A stretch of 18,757 nucleotides of DNA from JBBQVS01 sp038211295 (GCA_038211295.1 JBBQVS010000077.1:1-18757); one strand, 5' to 3'. Numbered from the stretch's first letter, positions 1 to 9,354 are shown. Program-made: numbers and translations. The notes: generated by a model from the sequence alone, not told the origin.

Positions 1-84
1 ATCTTCCTGTGTAAACGGCTTTAATGCGGTATACACATCAGAGGGATAGCTGGTAGTAATTTTTGTCTTTTTGTCTGTGTTCAT
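1..84 (-). CDS. 5' end of an unidentified gene (28 codons in window)
   Basis: An open frame on the minus strand starts at ATG 84 and runs off the left edge without a stop. It begins MNTDKKTKITTSYPSDV and then reads YTALKPFTQED. No family is recognised from so short a stretch. Support for a real gene comes from the promoter just upstream (TTGACA and TACAAG, 17 bp apart, at 92-120), whose predicted start point falls at about 85, next to the A of the ATG. There is no Shine-Dalgarno sequence, which fits a leaderless mRNA. The gene runs in the same direction as typA but is separated from it by 285 bases. Confidence 0.6.
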   Translation of the reverse strand, partial: MNTDKKTKITTSYPSDVYTALKPFTQED

Positions 85-91
85 ATGTGTT

Positions 92-120
92 CTTGTAGCA
101 TAGCACACGTACCATGTCAA
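92..120 (-). promoter_or_regulatory. Sigma70-type promoter, predicted leaderless
   Basis: On the minus strand TTGACA (115-120) and TACAAG (92-97) are separated by exactly 17 bp, with TGC directly before the -10 (extended -10). With usual spacing transcription would start at about 85, giving a 5' leader of 0-1 nt before ATG 84. Confidence 0.6.
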
Positions 121-231
121 CACTCAATCTGTGCAAACACCCCTCGCCTATCACGCCCCGACAAGAACGGGCTTGTATCCCCTGCTTAGAAAGACAGGGG
201 CTTTACGCCCCCTTCGGTAGTGAGGGCGGTA

Positions 232-284
232 TATGGGGGAAAGGGGCGTGGCAGCTGCTCACCGCCATGCCTCTTTCCCCTATG
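232..284 (+). repeat. Long inverted repeat / 20-21 bp hairpin
   Basis: Positions 232-252 pair with 264-284 around an 11-nt loop (253-263). The core arms are GGGGAAAGGGGCGTGGC and GCCATGCCTCTTTCCCC. The non-Watson-Crick positions are all G.U when read as plus-strand RNA (244/272, 248/268, 235/281 and the outermost 232/284). Read from the minus strand they become A.C mismatches. The structure therefore looks selected for a plus-strand transcript or for a single DNA strand. No plus-strand promoter was found. Confidence 0.6.
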
Positions 285-369
285 CTCTCTCGCCCCTACT
301 ATACTTTTTGCCCCGCTACGCTCTAGTTACTATGTCAGCTTGTTCTTTAACAAAACAGACAAAAACTCA

Positions 370-2217
370 CTATTCGCGGTTACGCATACGCTCGTGTTGT
401 GTCAAGAACTTCTTGCGTAAGCGAATGTTGAGCGGTGTAACTTCAACCAGTTCATCGTTGTTGATGAAATCGAGCGACTGCTCAAGGCTCATCAGAATTG
501 GAGGAGTCAAGCGAACCGAAATGTCTGATGTGGAGGAGCGGATGTTGGTCTTCTGCTTCTCTTTGCAGATGTTGACGGTCATGTCGTCAGGACGCGAGTT
601 GAGGCCAACAATCATGCCTTCGTAGACAGGAGTTCCCGGCTCGATGAAGGTATCGCCGCGCTGCTGGGCATTGTTCAAGCCATAGGTCATTGCGCTGCCC
701 TGCTCAGATGCGACCATCGCGCCCATGCGATTGTTGCCCATTTTGCCCATCCAGGGTTCAAAGCCAATGAGAATACTACTCATTGCTCCATTGCCTTTTG
801 TCAGGGTCAAGAAGGCGTTACGGAAGCCGATCAAGCCGCGTGTAGGAATGCGGTACTCGATACGCACGTTACCAGAACCATCGCTCGTCATGTTAATCAA
901 TTGTGCTTTACGTGACGAAAGGTTCTCGGTCAACACACCGATATATATGTCTTTGGTATCGATAATGAGATGCTCGATTGGCTCAGTAGTCCTGCCCTCT
1001 TCGTCTTCGCGTGTGATAACTTCTGGGCGTGATACCTGAAATTCGTATCCCTCACGACGCATGGTCTCAATAAGCACGGATAGGTGAAGTTCACCGCGTC
1101 CAGAGACGACAAATTCGTCAGGGGAACCACCATCTTCGACGCGCAGACTGACGTTTGTTTCCAGTTCGCGATAGAGACGCGCACGCAGTTGGCGTGATGT
1201 CGGGTACTTACTTTCACGTCCCGCGAATGGGCTACTGTTGACACCAAAGGTCATTTTCAGAGTTGGTTGAGTGATTTCGATGGTTGGCAATGCTTCTGGT
1301 GTATTAACATCCGCGATGGTCTCGCCAATGTTCGCGTCCGCAATACCGGTCATCGCGACGATCTCGCCTGCCTGTGCCTCTTCAACTTCTGTACGTTGGA
1401 GTCCTTTATAGCTCAGAACAAGATTGATTTTCTGACGCGAGACAACACCGTCGCGGTTGATACGAGCGACAAAGGTGTTTGGCGCGATTTTGCCGCGCAC
1501 GATGCGCCCAATCGCGTACTTGCCTTTATAATCGTCATAGTCGAGGGCTGCGACCAGCATTTGTAGAGGTGCATCGATATCAACCAGGGGCGCGGGAATG
1601 GTGTTGATGATGGTCTCGAACAATGGCTCAAGGTTGACGCGTTCGTCCGTGGGGGTGTACATGGCAACACCATCGCGTCCGATTGCGTAGAGCACTGGAA
1701 AATTGAGGTGGGCGTCGGTGGTCGCGAGTTCCAGAAACAGGTCTTGTGTCCACTCCAACACCTGCTCGAGTCGTGCGTCGCGGCGGTCAATCTTGTTGAT
1801 GATAACAATGGGTTGTAGGTTTAGCTCGAATGCCTTTTGCAAAACGAAGCGTGTCTGTGGCATGGGCCCCTCTACTGCATCAATGAGCAGGATACAACCG
1901 TCTGCCATGTTGAGAACACGTTCAACCTCGCCACCGAAATCAGCGTGTCCGGGGGTATCGATAATGTTGATCTTGACACCGCGATAGTTGATGGCGGTGT
2001 TCTTCGACAGGATGGTAATGCCACGCTCGCGCTCCTGATCGTTAGAGTCCATAATCAACTCGCCCATATCCTGATTTTCGCGGAAGATGTGGCTCTGCTT
2101 GAGCATACCATCGACAAGGGTAGTCTTGCCATGATCGACGTGCGCGATAATTGCAACGTTGCGAATGTCGGTACGTTTAACAAAGTGTTCTGTTGTTTGT
2201 GGCATATTATTATTCAT
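370..2217 (-). CDS. typA: Ribosome-associated GTPase TypA/BipA
   Basis: This is a translation-factor GTPase of the TypA/BipA family, which binds the 70S ribosome and acts in ribosome assembly and stress or cold adaptation. The 615 residues match the usual length of about 600-620. Visible G motifs, numbered from the chosen start, are AHVDHGKT (G1, about 25-32), RGIT (G2, 65-68), DTPGH (G3, 87-91) and NKID (G4, 141-144). The elongation-factor-like sequence RGELHLSVLIETMRREGYEF and the TypA-like stretch RIEYRIPTRGLIGFR follow. Three in-frame ATGs lie close together (2226, 2217, 2205). I chose 2217 because AAGAG lies 10 nt upstream and its A overlaps the stop of the leader ORF as TAATG. The 2226 start remains possible. 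The gene has its own promoter at 2338-2366 and a leader of about 105-115 nt. Confidence 0.95.
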   Translation of the reverse strand: MNNNMPQTTEHFVKRTDIRNVAIIAHVDHGKTTLVDGMLKQSHIFRENQDMGELIMDSNDQERERGITILSKNTAINYRGVKINIIDTPGHADFGGEVERVLNMADGCILLIDAVEGPMPQTRFVLQKAFELNLQPIVIINKIDRRDARLEQVLEWTQDLFLELATTDAHLNFPVLYAIGRDGVAMYTPTDERVNLEPLFETIINTIPAPLVDIDAPLQMLVAALDYDDYKGKYAIGRIVRGKIAPNTFVARINRDGVVSRQKINLVLSYKGLQRTEVEEAQAGEIVAMTGIADANIGETIADVNTPEALPTIEITQPTLKMTFGVNSSPFAGRESKYPTSRQLRARLYRELETNVSLRVEDGGSPDEFVVSGRGELHLSVLIETMRREGYEFQVSRPEVITREDEEGRTTEPIEHLIIDTKDIYIGVLTENLSSRKAQLINMTSDGSGNVRIEYRIPTRGLIGFRNAFLTLTKGNGAMSSILIGFEPWMGKMGNNRMGAMVASEQGSAMTYGLNNAQQRGDTFIEPGTPVYEGMIVGLNSRPDDMTVNICKEKQKTNIRSSTSDISVRLTPPILMSLEQSLDFINNDELVEVTPLNIRLRKKFLTQHERMRNRE

Positions 2218-2330
2218 TAGCTGCATACTCTTTTTGGGTGCTTTCCTCGGATACTCTCTTCAAAGACATGATAAAACCGAGCGGTCTTCGTCGCTCGGTG
2301 GATAAGTAGGCTATTTACCCGACACTCCAT
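2217..2330 (-). CDS. Possible 37-residue leader ORF upstream of typA
   Basis: In the typA leader an ATG at 2330, 1 nt after the predicted start of transcription, opens a frame beginning MECRVNSLLI. It runs 37 codons and stops with TAA at 2219-2217, sharing one base with the ATG of typA (TAATG). The hairpin at 2276-2299 lies inside this frame, so a translating ribosome would melt it. No Shine-Dalgarno sequence is present, so it would have to be translated leaderlessly. An uninterrupted frame of this length can arise by chance. The exact placement of both ends is what makes it worth listing. Confidence 0.3.
   Translation of the reverse strand: MECRVNSLLIHRATKTARFYHVFEESIRGKHPKRVCS
2271..2299 (-). 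terminator. Terminator-like hairpin in the typA leader (possible attenuator)
   Basis: A perfect 8-bp stem, ACCGAGCG with CGCTCGGT (2276-2283 with 2292-2299), has an 8-nt loop and is followed on the minus strand by TTTTAT. It lies downstream of the typA promoter and upstream of the typA start, so it could end transcription early unless it is prevented from forming. Alternatively it is a backup terminator for the GH15 transcript. The T-run is short, so its efficiency is uncertain. Confidence 0.5.
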
Positions 2331-2337
2331 TGCTTAC

Positions 2338-2366
2338 ATTGTATCTGTTTGCTGAAACTACGTCAA
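2338..2366 (-). promoter_or_regulatory. typA promoter
   Basis: On the minus strand TTGACG (2361-2366) and TACAAT (2338-2343) are 17 bp apart, close to the sigma70 consensus. The predicted start is about 2331, which leaves a leader of about 105-115 nt before typA and separates typA from the upstream GH15 gene. Confidence 0.65.
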
Positions 2367-2404
2367 GCATGACTAGGACTTCTACGTTATCCATTAAGTT
2401 GTAG

Positions 2405-2462
2405 AAACAGCTTTACCCTCTTTTTCAATCATTTATAGTTTTACGAGAAGAGGATAAAGCCG
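2405..2462 (-). terminator. Probable terminator of the GH15 gene
   Basis: Thirteen bases beyond the GH15 stop, 2448-2462 can pair with 2408-2422 over 15 bp. Two positions are G.U pairs only when read as minus-strand RNA; on the plus strand they are A.C mismatches. The loop is long (25 nt) and the following TTTCT run is weak, so this may be an inefficient terminator or an mRNA 3'-stabilising stem. Confidence 0.45.
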
Positions 2463-2474
2463 TCGCAGGCGGAA

Positions 2475-4328
<1,854 letters not shown>

Positions 4329-4346
4329 TGATTAGCTCCTCAGTAT

Positions 4347-4376
4347 ATTATGGTGCGAACATTTGTGGGTGGTAAA
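4347..4376 (-). promoter_or_regulatory. Weak candidate promoter for the GH15 gene
   Basis: TTTACC (4371-4376) and CATAAT (4347-4352) are 18 bp apart on the minus strand, in the 79-bp gap between the helicase stop and the GH15 start. The match to consensus is partial. Confidence 0.3.
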
Positions 4377-4407
4377 CCCGTGTTATAGATACGTTTGGAG
4401 ACGGTGA

Positions 4408-7400
4408 TTAGTCGCCACCGTTCCACCGCCGCCGAATCTCTAGTGCGTGTCGTACAACAGTCTCTTTCAAGCGTGAAACATCCTGACTTGCTCGTATTGT
4501 ATTCCCTTCTGGGAGTATTTCAAGAGTGCTAAGACGTGCGAAGACGGGTTCTAGGGCCTTATCTGGATTGCGAAAAAACTGGCTTCCTCTGATACGCTCG
4601 AACCTCCAACCAAGCCGCTCTAAGATGGCCTGACGCGCCATGTCTTCCGCGAGCTTTTCGATTGGATGCCAGCGATCCCCGTCGCATTCGATTGCGAGCC
4701 GTTTACCACCGCCTTCAACAACAAGATCAATGCGATATGCCCCGACGCGCCATTGTGGAACGACACGGTAGCCCGCTTGTACCAACCTCCGCAGTACCTG
4801 CCTTTCAAATTCAGACTCAACTTTTTTCTCGTGTTCGTTAAGCTCCAGCACAAATGCTTTCGGGTTTTCTGCGTGGAGGATGAGCCGCTTACGAATATCG
4901 CCATCTTTCAGATGAATATGTGGGTCTAACGAGTGTACGACCCACATCTGGTCACGCGCACGACTCGCTGCGACGTTGAAACGTTTCCTATACATGTAGT
5001 CGTTGCCTTCCTCGCTTCTCAGCGAGAGAGGGGCGTTGCCCTCCGTCGGCGTGTCAACCAGTGAGAGCAGTACAATGTCACGTTCATCTCCTTGAAATTG
5101 CGCGGCATCGCCGCACAATATCTCGCGTCGTGTGTATTCGGTTTCCGTAAGATGTTGTCGCAGCAACATGTCGATGTACAGTGCCTGTTCTTTTTGTACC
5201 ATCGAGATAACGCCAAAGCTTGCGCGTTGGTATTCCGGTTGCTTTGTCATCGCCACGATCAGCGACGCAATCGTTTGGGCCTCCTCTTCGTTACGATGGC
5301 TCCTGACACTAGATGCCTCTACACGGTACGCGACAGTTGCGGGCAGACATACGACCTCGCTATCGTCTCGCAGTGGCTTGATTTTGCCCTGATAGGAGAG
5401 ATTGTTGCTGAACTGAATAATCGGCGAAACACAGCGAAAATGTTCTTGGAGGCTCACTGGGACACCATAAGCGGTTTGCGCGAGCGTGTAGACCGAGAGT
5501 TTTCCGTCAAACATTTTTGCGAGTGGAATACCTTGCAGGTGTTCATCGATGAGGCGTTCGATATCGTCAATCTGTTGCCCAACTGCTAGCGGTGTGACCT
5601 GCTCATGGTCGCCCACGACAATGACCTGTTTACCCATATAGAGGGCGGTCAGGGCTTTGATATCTGCCTGACTTGCCTCATCGATAATCACGACATCAAA
5701 GTGGTTGTGGCGCGGATCGAAGTTTTGCACAACACGGTTGAGCGGCATAATCCAGACGGGTACGGCGGTCTGGCAGAGGGGCATGAGCCTTTGCGCTTCG
5801 GCACGAAGTTGGCCCGCCCTCTTGCCCGCGCCTTTCCCAATTTTGCGCGTAATCTCTTTCCACCCTTGCAATGCGCGGCGTTGTTCGCCTGTTGTGCGCT
5901 TTATCTGGCCCACCCATGCTCGTGTTTCGACCAGTTCCGCGGTGACTTTGTGAAGAGCGGTATTTAGTTCCGTGATGCGCCTTTGCAGCTTTTCTAGTGA
6001 GACGTTCGCGCGTTTGTCTAACTCATCGAAGAGTTGCCGCCAGAGCCATGCGGCCTCCGGTTGCTCTGGTAACTCTGCCTGTCCGTGTATTCCCTCGCGG
6101 CGTTTGATCGCGCTTGCCCAGACTGGTGCACCTTTCTCTAACCGAATGAGATACGTGGAACGATTTTGTAGTTCCTCATAACGTTCCTGCAAATCTACCA
6201 GTCGCTCATATGCTTCCTGATAGGCGTGTACATCGCGCGAAGTGACCGCATTACGTAACCTCTGTACCACGCTTGTTCTTGCCGCATCACCCGCCACCAA
6301 ATGCAGTACCGTGTGAAGCTCTGCAATCTTTGCTTCGTTGACTTCATACATACGACGGAGCGTTTCCGCTTTGAGTACGGGTGCTAGTTGTACTTGTACG
6401 GCATCGAGGAGGCATAGCAGTTCGCCATGTTCCGTCATATTGACAGGCATTTCGGCGAGAAACTTTGTCCAGAGCAGTCCATGCTGCATCAGTTCCTGTT
6501 CCAGAGGTCTCCACATCATGCTATACCAGTCTAAACATTGACGGATCGGATAGATAAACTGTGTACAGAGGCGCTCAGGTTCCGCGCCGAGTGCCTGCGC
6601 GTCTGGGCCGCCGAGTGTTGTCATCTGTCGTCGCCATCGTCCCACCAAATCTTCCCGTGCTACACTCAGTTGTAGCAGTGTCCGCAGTGCTTTGAAGTGT
6701 TCAAGCGTCTCTGGTGGACGCCCCTTTACCCGCGTATTTTCAAGAAATAATTTCCAGTCTTTATGCAGAAACAGCGCGATGCCTTTGACCTTTCCACCTT
6801 GTCCAAGCTGGCCGATAAGCTCATCTACAATTTTGAGAGGCTTGTCATGCTGATTTTGCCTGTAGTCGTTGGCGATCATCGGGTCATATTCGAGTAGTGA
6901 TGCATAGTTGTGCAGAGCTAAAGCATGAACAGACTCGATTTTTGTGATGAGGTCGTCCCACATCTGACGACGCAAACCGCCTTCACGACCTGCTGTAAGA
7001 GCCGCTAGACGCCAGCGTGTTGTATCGCGCAATGGCTCGGCAGCTTTTGAAAGATTGTCCTGTAATTCCACGAATTTTTCTGGTGAGGTCTTGCCTGCGT
7101 GTTGTGTCCACAGGTCGCGCCGATACCCTAAACTCTCTTTTGCCAGTCTGTTATGTTCTTCTACAAGCTGGGTAAAGGCGATGGGTGTCAGAAGAGCATA
7201 AGCATCGGGGAGGCCAAGTGCCATCTCCTTCTCGTCTTTAAGCGAAACCGTCGTATTTGTTTTATACAAATGTACAAGTTCTTCCAATGAGAGTGGTAAA
7301 GGTACGCCCGTCATTATGGGGGTCGGTATCCATCCTACTTCCTGCTTATGCATAGTTATATAACGGGCCGCTTCTGATGGTGGGTACTGTTGTCCCGCTA

Positions 7401-8928
7401 TAACAATCGCCTCATACTCACTATTGCGTGCGCTTTTGAGTTGTTCACGCGTTTGTTGCAGTTCGCTAATTATCGCAAGACGCTGCTTTGTTTGTGTCGT
7501 TGCCTCGCGCTCAAGTTGCATTATGTTCGCACTGGAAAGCCGCTCGGTGATAGCGTCGATGGCACTCTCTAACTGCCTGCGGCTATCATCTTCCAGAATG
7601 CTTACGCACAACGGTTGTAGTGGTCTCACAACCTTTTCGCGCAACACTTTTAACGCCTTCGAGGTATGGCTGGTGACAAGAACGCTTTTGCCTTCCGCCA
7701 GAAAATGCCCAAGCAGGTTCGCAATGGTATGTGTCTTACCTGTCCCCGGCGGCCCCTGCACTACAACCGCTCCGTGTCTTTCCAGACGCCGTGCAATCTC
7801 CAGCTGCTCCGCGTTGGCGGGTTTGCTCAATAGTATGCGTTCGTCTTCGCCGTTTGGTGAAGACAACGAACTAGCCTCATTATCGCTTGACTGATACACG
7901 CTGTTATCGCTTGTCACAAGGCTGGTGATCGATTGTGGCAGGTACGAACTTGTGGGCAGTGCTTCAAGGATGGACTCTATCGCTGTGCTAAAGCCGAGTG
8001 TGCGGTTTCGCAAGAAGAGTACCGGGTCACGTGCCATCAAAGGTATATGTTTGTCTTTGTACGAAGTCATTTTCTCCGCGAACTGCCCTCTCGAAGAAAG
8101 TCGATTGACGAGCCTTTGTAAAAACTGAGCTGTGTCGTTGCCGCCCAGAGGATGATAGTTGCCTTGCTCGAAATCTTGACGACTTTTTCCTATATCGGTT
8201 GCGTTTATCTCTGGCAATGTCTGAAATAACGACGTGTACAACTCCGCTGGGTGTTCGGTTTCGGTTATGGTGAATTCAGGAATTTGTGGGTTGAATTGTA
8301 GTTGCAGACGGAGCAGTAACACTGGGTGATGGACGCCGTTAGCTGGTGTGGGATACCATGTAAGGACGCCATCGCCCAGCACTAACTCTATATGCTCGGC
8401 CTCGCGTGTGAGTTGAGCACTTACCGTATAAAGACGATTATATACCTCTAGTACCCGCAAGTTTGGTTGTTCTGTTTCTATCCATGCTGCTCGACGTAGT
8501 GACCACCCACTTAGCAGACGTTGTAGTCTAAGATCGCTGTCAAAGCTTGCCTTTTTGGAAGGCTCAATGGTTATGGTGGTATCTGTGCTCTGCCACCCCT
8601 TTTGCAGGAATGGCACCAGTTCTTTTGGCAGCTCTGGCGGTTCTGTGAGTTTAGGACGGCGCACTTTTAGAACAAAGTTCTCCTCACTCGCTGCCGTATC
8701 TTTTGTTCCCTTATCCGATGAGACCGCGAGCAACTCGTCTTCTTGTTTTGTACCAATACGAATACAGGAGTGGGCGGGAAGGTCATGAAACCACAATGTC
8801 CATGCCTGCGCGTCGATATCCTGTTGTACCGGGTTTTGGAGATGGTTGAACGCTTGAATATACCGAAATATCTGCATGAGTTTAGAGCGTGTCTGATCAA
8901 GTGACTCCTTGGAATTGGCTTGAACCAC
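4408..8928 (-). CDS. Superfamily 1 helicase fused to a Vsr/MTES_1575-like endonuclease
   Basis: A large DNA/RNA helicase of the UPF1/DNA2-like SF1 group (COG1112-type) with a C-terminal nuclease. Numbered from the GTG at 8928 (1506 residues): an uncharacterised N-terminal region (1-370); Walker A GPPGTGKT (392-399); a helical, coiled-coil-rich insertion of about 650 residues; Walker B VIIDEASQ (1080-1087); motif III VVGDHEQ; QEHFRC (1161-1166); motif V QGDERDIVLLS (1279-1289); motif VI NVAASRARDQMWVV (1318-1331). The end (about 1370-1470) has the PD-(D/E)xK pattern of short Vsr-like nucleases: YRIDLVV (Asp1401), LAIECDGDRWH (Glu1414, Asp1416) and GWRFERIRGSQFF. The frame is open to a TTG at 9021, but that codon adjoins the -10 box of a good promoter and lies upstream of the predicted start of transcription (about 9005). 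GTG 8928 has AGAGGAAGAGAG just before it; GTG 8952 is the alternative. Helicases with fused nucleases of this kind are common in phage-defence loci, which suggests but does not prove that role. Confidence 0.9.
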   Translation of the reverse strand: MVQANSKESLDQTRSKLMQIFRYIQAFNHLQNPVQQDIDAQAWTLWFHDLPAHSCIRIGTKQEDELLAVSSDKGTKDTAASEENFVLKVRRPKLTEPPELPKELVPFLQKGWQSTDTTITIEPSKKASFDSDLRLQRLLSGWSLRRAAWIETEQPNLRVLEVYNRLYTVSAQLTREAEHIELVLGDGVLTWYPTPANGVHHPVLLLRLQLQFNPQIPEFTITETEHPAELYTSLFQTLPEINATDIGKSRQDFEQGNYHPLGGNDTAQFLQRLVNRLSSRGQFAEKMTSYKDKHIPLMARDPVLFLRNRTLGFSTAIESILEALPTSSYLPQSITSLVTSDNSVYQSSDNEASSLSSPNGEDERILLSKPANAEQLEIARRLERHGAVVVQGPPGTGKTHTIANLLGHFLAEGKSVLVTSHTSKALKVLREKVVRPLQPLCVSILEDDSRRQLESAIDAITERLSSANIMQLEREATTQTKQRLAIISELQQTREQLKSARNSEYEAIVIAGQQYPPSEAARYITMHKQEVGWIPTPIMTGVPLPLSLEELVHLYKTNTTVSLKDEKEMALGLPDAYALLTPIAFTQLVEEHNRLAKESLGYRRDLWTQHAGKTSPEKFVELQDNLSKAAEPLRDTTRWRLAALTAGREGGLRRQMWDDLITKIESVHALALHNYASLLEYDPMIANDYRQNQHDKPLKIVDELIGQLGQGGKVKGIALFLHKDWKLFLENTRVKGRPPETLEHFKALRTLLQLSVAREDLVGRWRRQMTTLGGPDAQALGAEPERLCTQFIYPIRQCLDWYSMMWRPLEQELMQHGLLWTKFLAEMPVNMTEHGELLCLLDAVQVQLAPVLKAETLRRMYEVNEAKIAELHTVLHLVAGDAARTSVVQRLRNAVTSRDVHAYQEAYERLVDLQERYEELQNRSTYLIRLEKGAPVWASAIKRREGIHGQAELPEQPEAAWLWRQLFDELDKRANVSLEKLQRRITELNTALHKVTAELVETRAWVGQIKRTTGEQRRALQGWKEITRKIGKGAGKRAGQLRAEAQRLMPLCQTAVPVWIMPLNRVVQNFDPRHNHFDVVIIDEASQADIKALTALYMGKQVIVVGDHEQVTPLAVGQQIDDIERLIDEHLQGIPLAKMFDGKLSVYTLAQTAYGVPVSLQEHFRCVSPIIQFSNNLSYQGKIKPLRDDSEVVCLPATVAYRVEASSVRSHRNEEEAQTIASLIVAMTKQPEYQRASFGVISMVQKEQALYIDMLLRQHLTETEYTRREILCGDAAQFQGDERDIVLLSLVDTPTEGNAPLSLRSEEGNDYMYRKRFNVAASRARDQMWVVHSLDPHIHLKDGDIRKRLILHAENPKAFVLELNEHEKKVESEFERQVLRRLVQAGYRVVPQWRVGAYRIDLVVEGGGKRLAIECDGDRWHPIEKLAEDMARQAILERLGWRFERIRGSQFFRNPDKALEPVFARLSTLEILPEGNTIRASQDVSRLKETVVRHALEIRRRWNGGD

Positions 8929-9011
8929 GAAATTCTCTCTTCCTCTTGTTCCCACTAAACAAATCGTCCTATATCTATGGACAGGTGACTGTAGCAATGC
9001 TAGTATTGGCG

Positions 9012-9040
9012 AGTATAACAAAGCTGTTGTGGTAGTTCAA
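9012..9040 (-). promoter_or_regulatory. Promoter of the helicase-nuclease gene
   Basis: TTGAAC (9035-9040) and TATACT (9012-9017) are 17 bp apart on the minus strand, with TGT before the -10. This is a near-consensus extended promoter. The predicted start of transcription is about 9005. The TTG at 9019-9021 lies in the spacer next to the -10 box, which rules it out as the start codon if this promoter is used. Confidence 0.65.
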
Positions 9041-9042
9041 GA

Positions 9043-9069
9043 CCAATTTCCCGTAGCATGAGAAATTGG
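9043..9069. promoter_or_regulatory. Inverted repeat between divergent genes, possible operator
   Basis: CCAATTTC (9043-9050) and GAAATTGG (9062-9069) form a perfect 8-bp inverted repeat with an 11-bp spacer. Half-site centres are about 19 bp apart, close to two helical turns, as expected for a dimeric regulator. It sits 3 bp upstream of the helicase -35 box and upstream of the divergent small gene. There is no T-run, so it is not a terminator. Confidence 0.45.
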
Positions 9070-9168
9070 GATGGATTCGCAACCAAAAAGTGTTATTTAT
9101 CGTATATACTAATAAGGGTAGCGATCAGCAAGCTACTTTCCCGGACGTTTTTATAAAGGGACACAATT

Positions 9169-9327
9169 ATGCAAAACCAATACCCCTCTCAGCGTCGTTC
9201 TAGTGGCGCAAAAGCCATCACCATCGATCAGCGTACCACAGTCGCTCGCTATCGTATGCTTCAATTCGCTGCACTGGTTCTCTCGGCTGGTTTCGCGTTT
9301 GGTCTTCATATCGTATTTGGACACTAA
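9169..9327 (+). CDS. Small single-span membrane protein, 52 residues, unknown function
   Basis: ATG 9169 opens a 53-codon frame ending in TAA at 9325-9327. The product starts MQNQYPSQRRSSGAKAI. Its first 30 residues are polar and basic, and residues about 31-50 (LQFAALVLSAGFAFGLHIVF) form a plausible transmembrane helix near the C-terminus, so the basic N-terminus is likely cytoplasmic. Support for a real gene: AAAGGG lies 8 nt before the ATG, TATACT lies at 9105-9110 (with a poor -35), and a strong intrinsic terminator follows 27 bp after the stop. It is divergent from the helicase-nuclease gene and shares its control region. I do not recognise the family. Confidence 0.65.
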   Translation: MQNQYPSQRRSSGAKAITIDQRTTVARYRMLQFAALVLSAGFAFGLHIVFGH

Positions 9328-9354
9328 GCGTTTTCAACAAGCGTTTCAATAGAT

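Larger units (their letters stand above)
85..369. other. Non-coding, hairpin-rich intergenic region
   Basis: This stretch lies between the stop of typA and the start of the left-edge gene. Besides the promoter at 92-120 it holds four consecutive hairpins: ACAAG/CTTGT (161-165 with 172-176), CCCCTG/CAGGGG (179-184 with 195-200), CGCCC/GGGCG (206-210 with 224-228) and a long stem at 232-284. The short open frames here have no recognisable product. No T-run follows the stems, so they are not classical terminators of typA. The GC-rich stem cluster resembles the palindromic ends of IS200/IS605-type elements or a structured RNA, but no transposase remnant was recognised. Confidence 0.5.

Noticed and set aside
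114..420. Short plus-strand frames in the gap left of typA
   Set aside because: They translate hairpin-rich DNA into low-information peptides without ribosome sites; RNA or DNA structure explains the region better.
5092..5589. 165-codon open frame antisense to the helicase
   Set aside because: It mirrors the conserved helicase motifs on the other strand and shows no family resemblance.
9328..9350. Imperfect direct repeat GCGTTTTCAAC/GCGTTTCAAT between the small membrane gene and its terminator
   Set aside because: Only two short, inexact copies; not enough to suggest a binding site, attachment site or CRISPR repeat.
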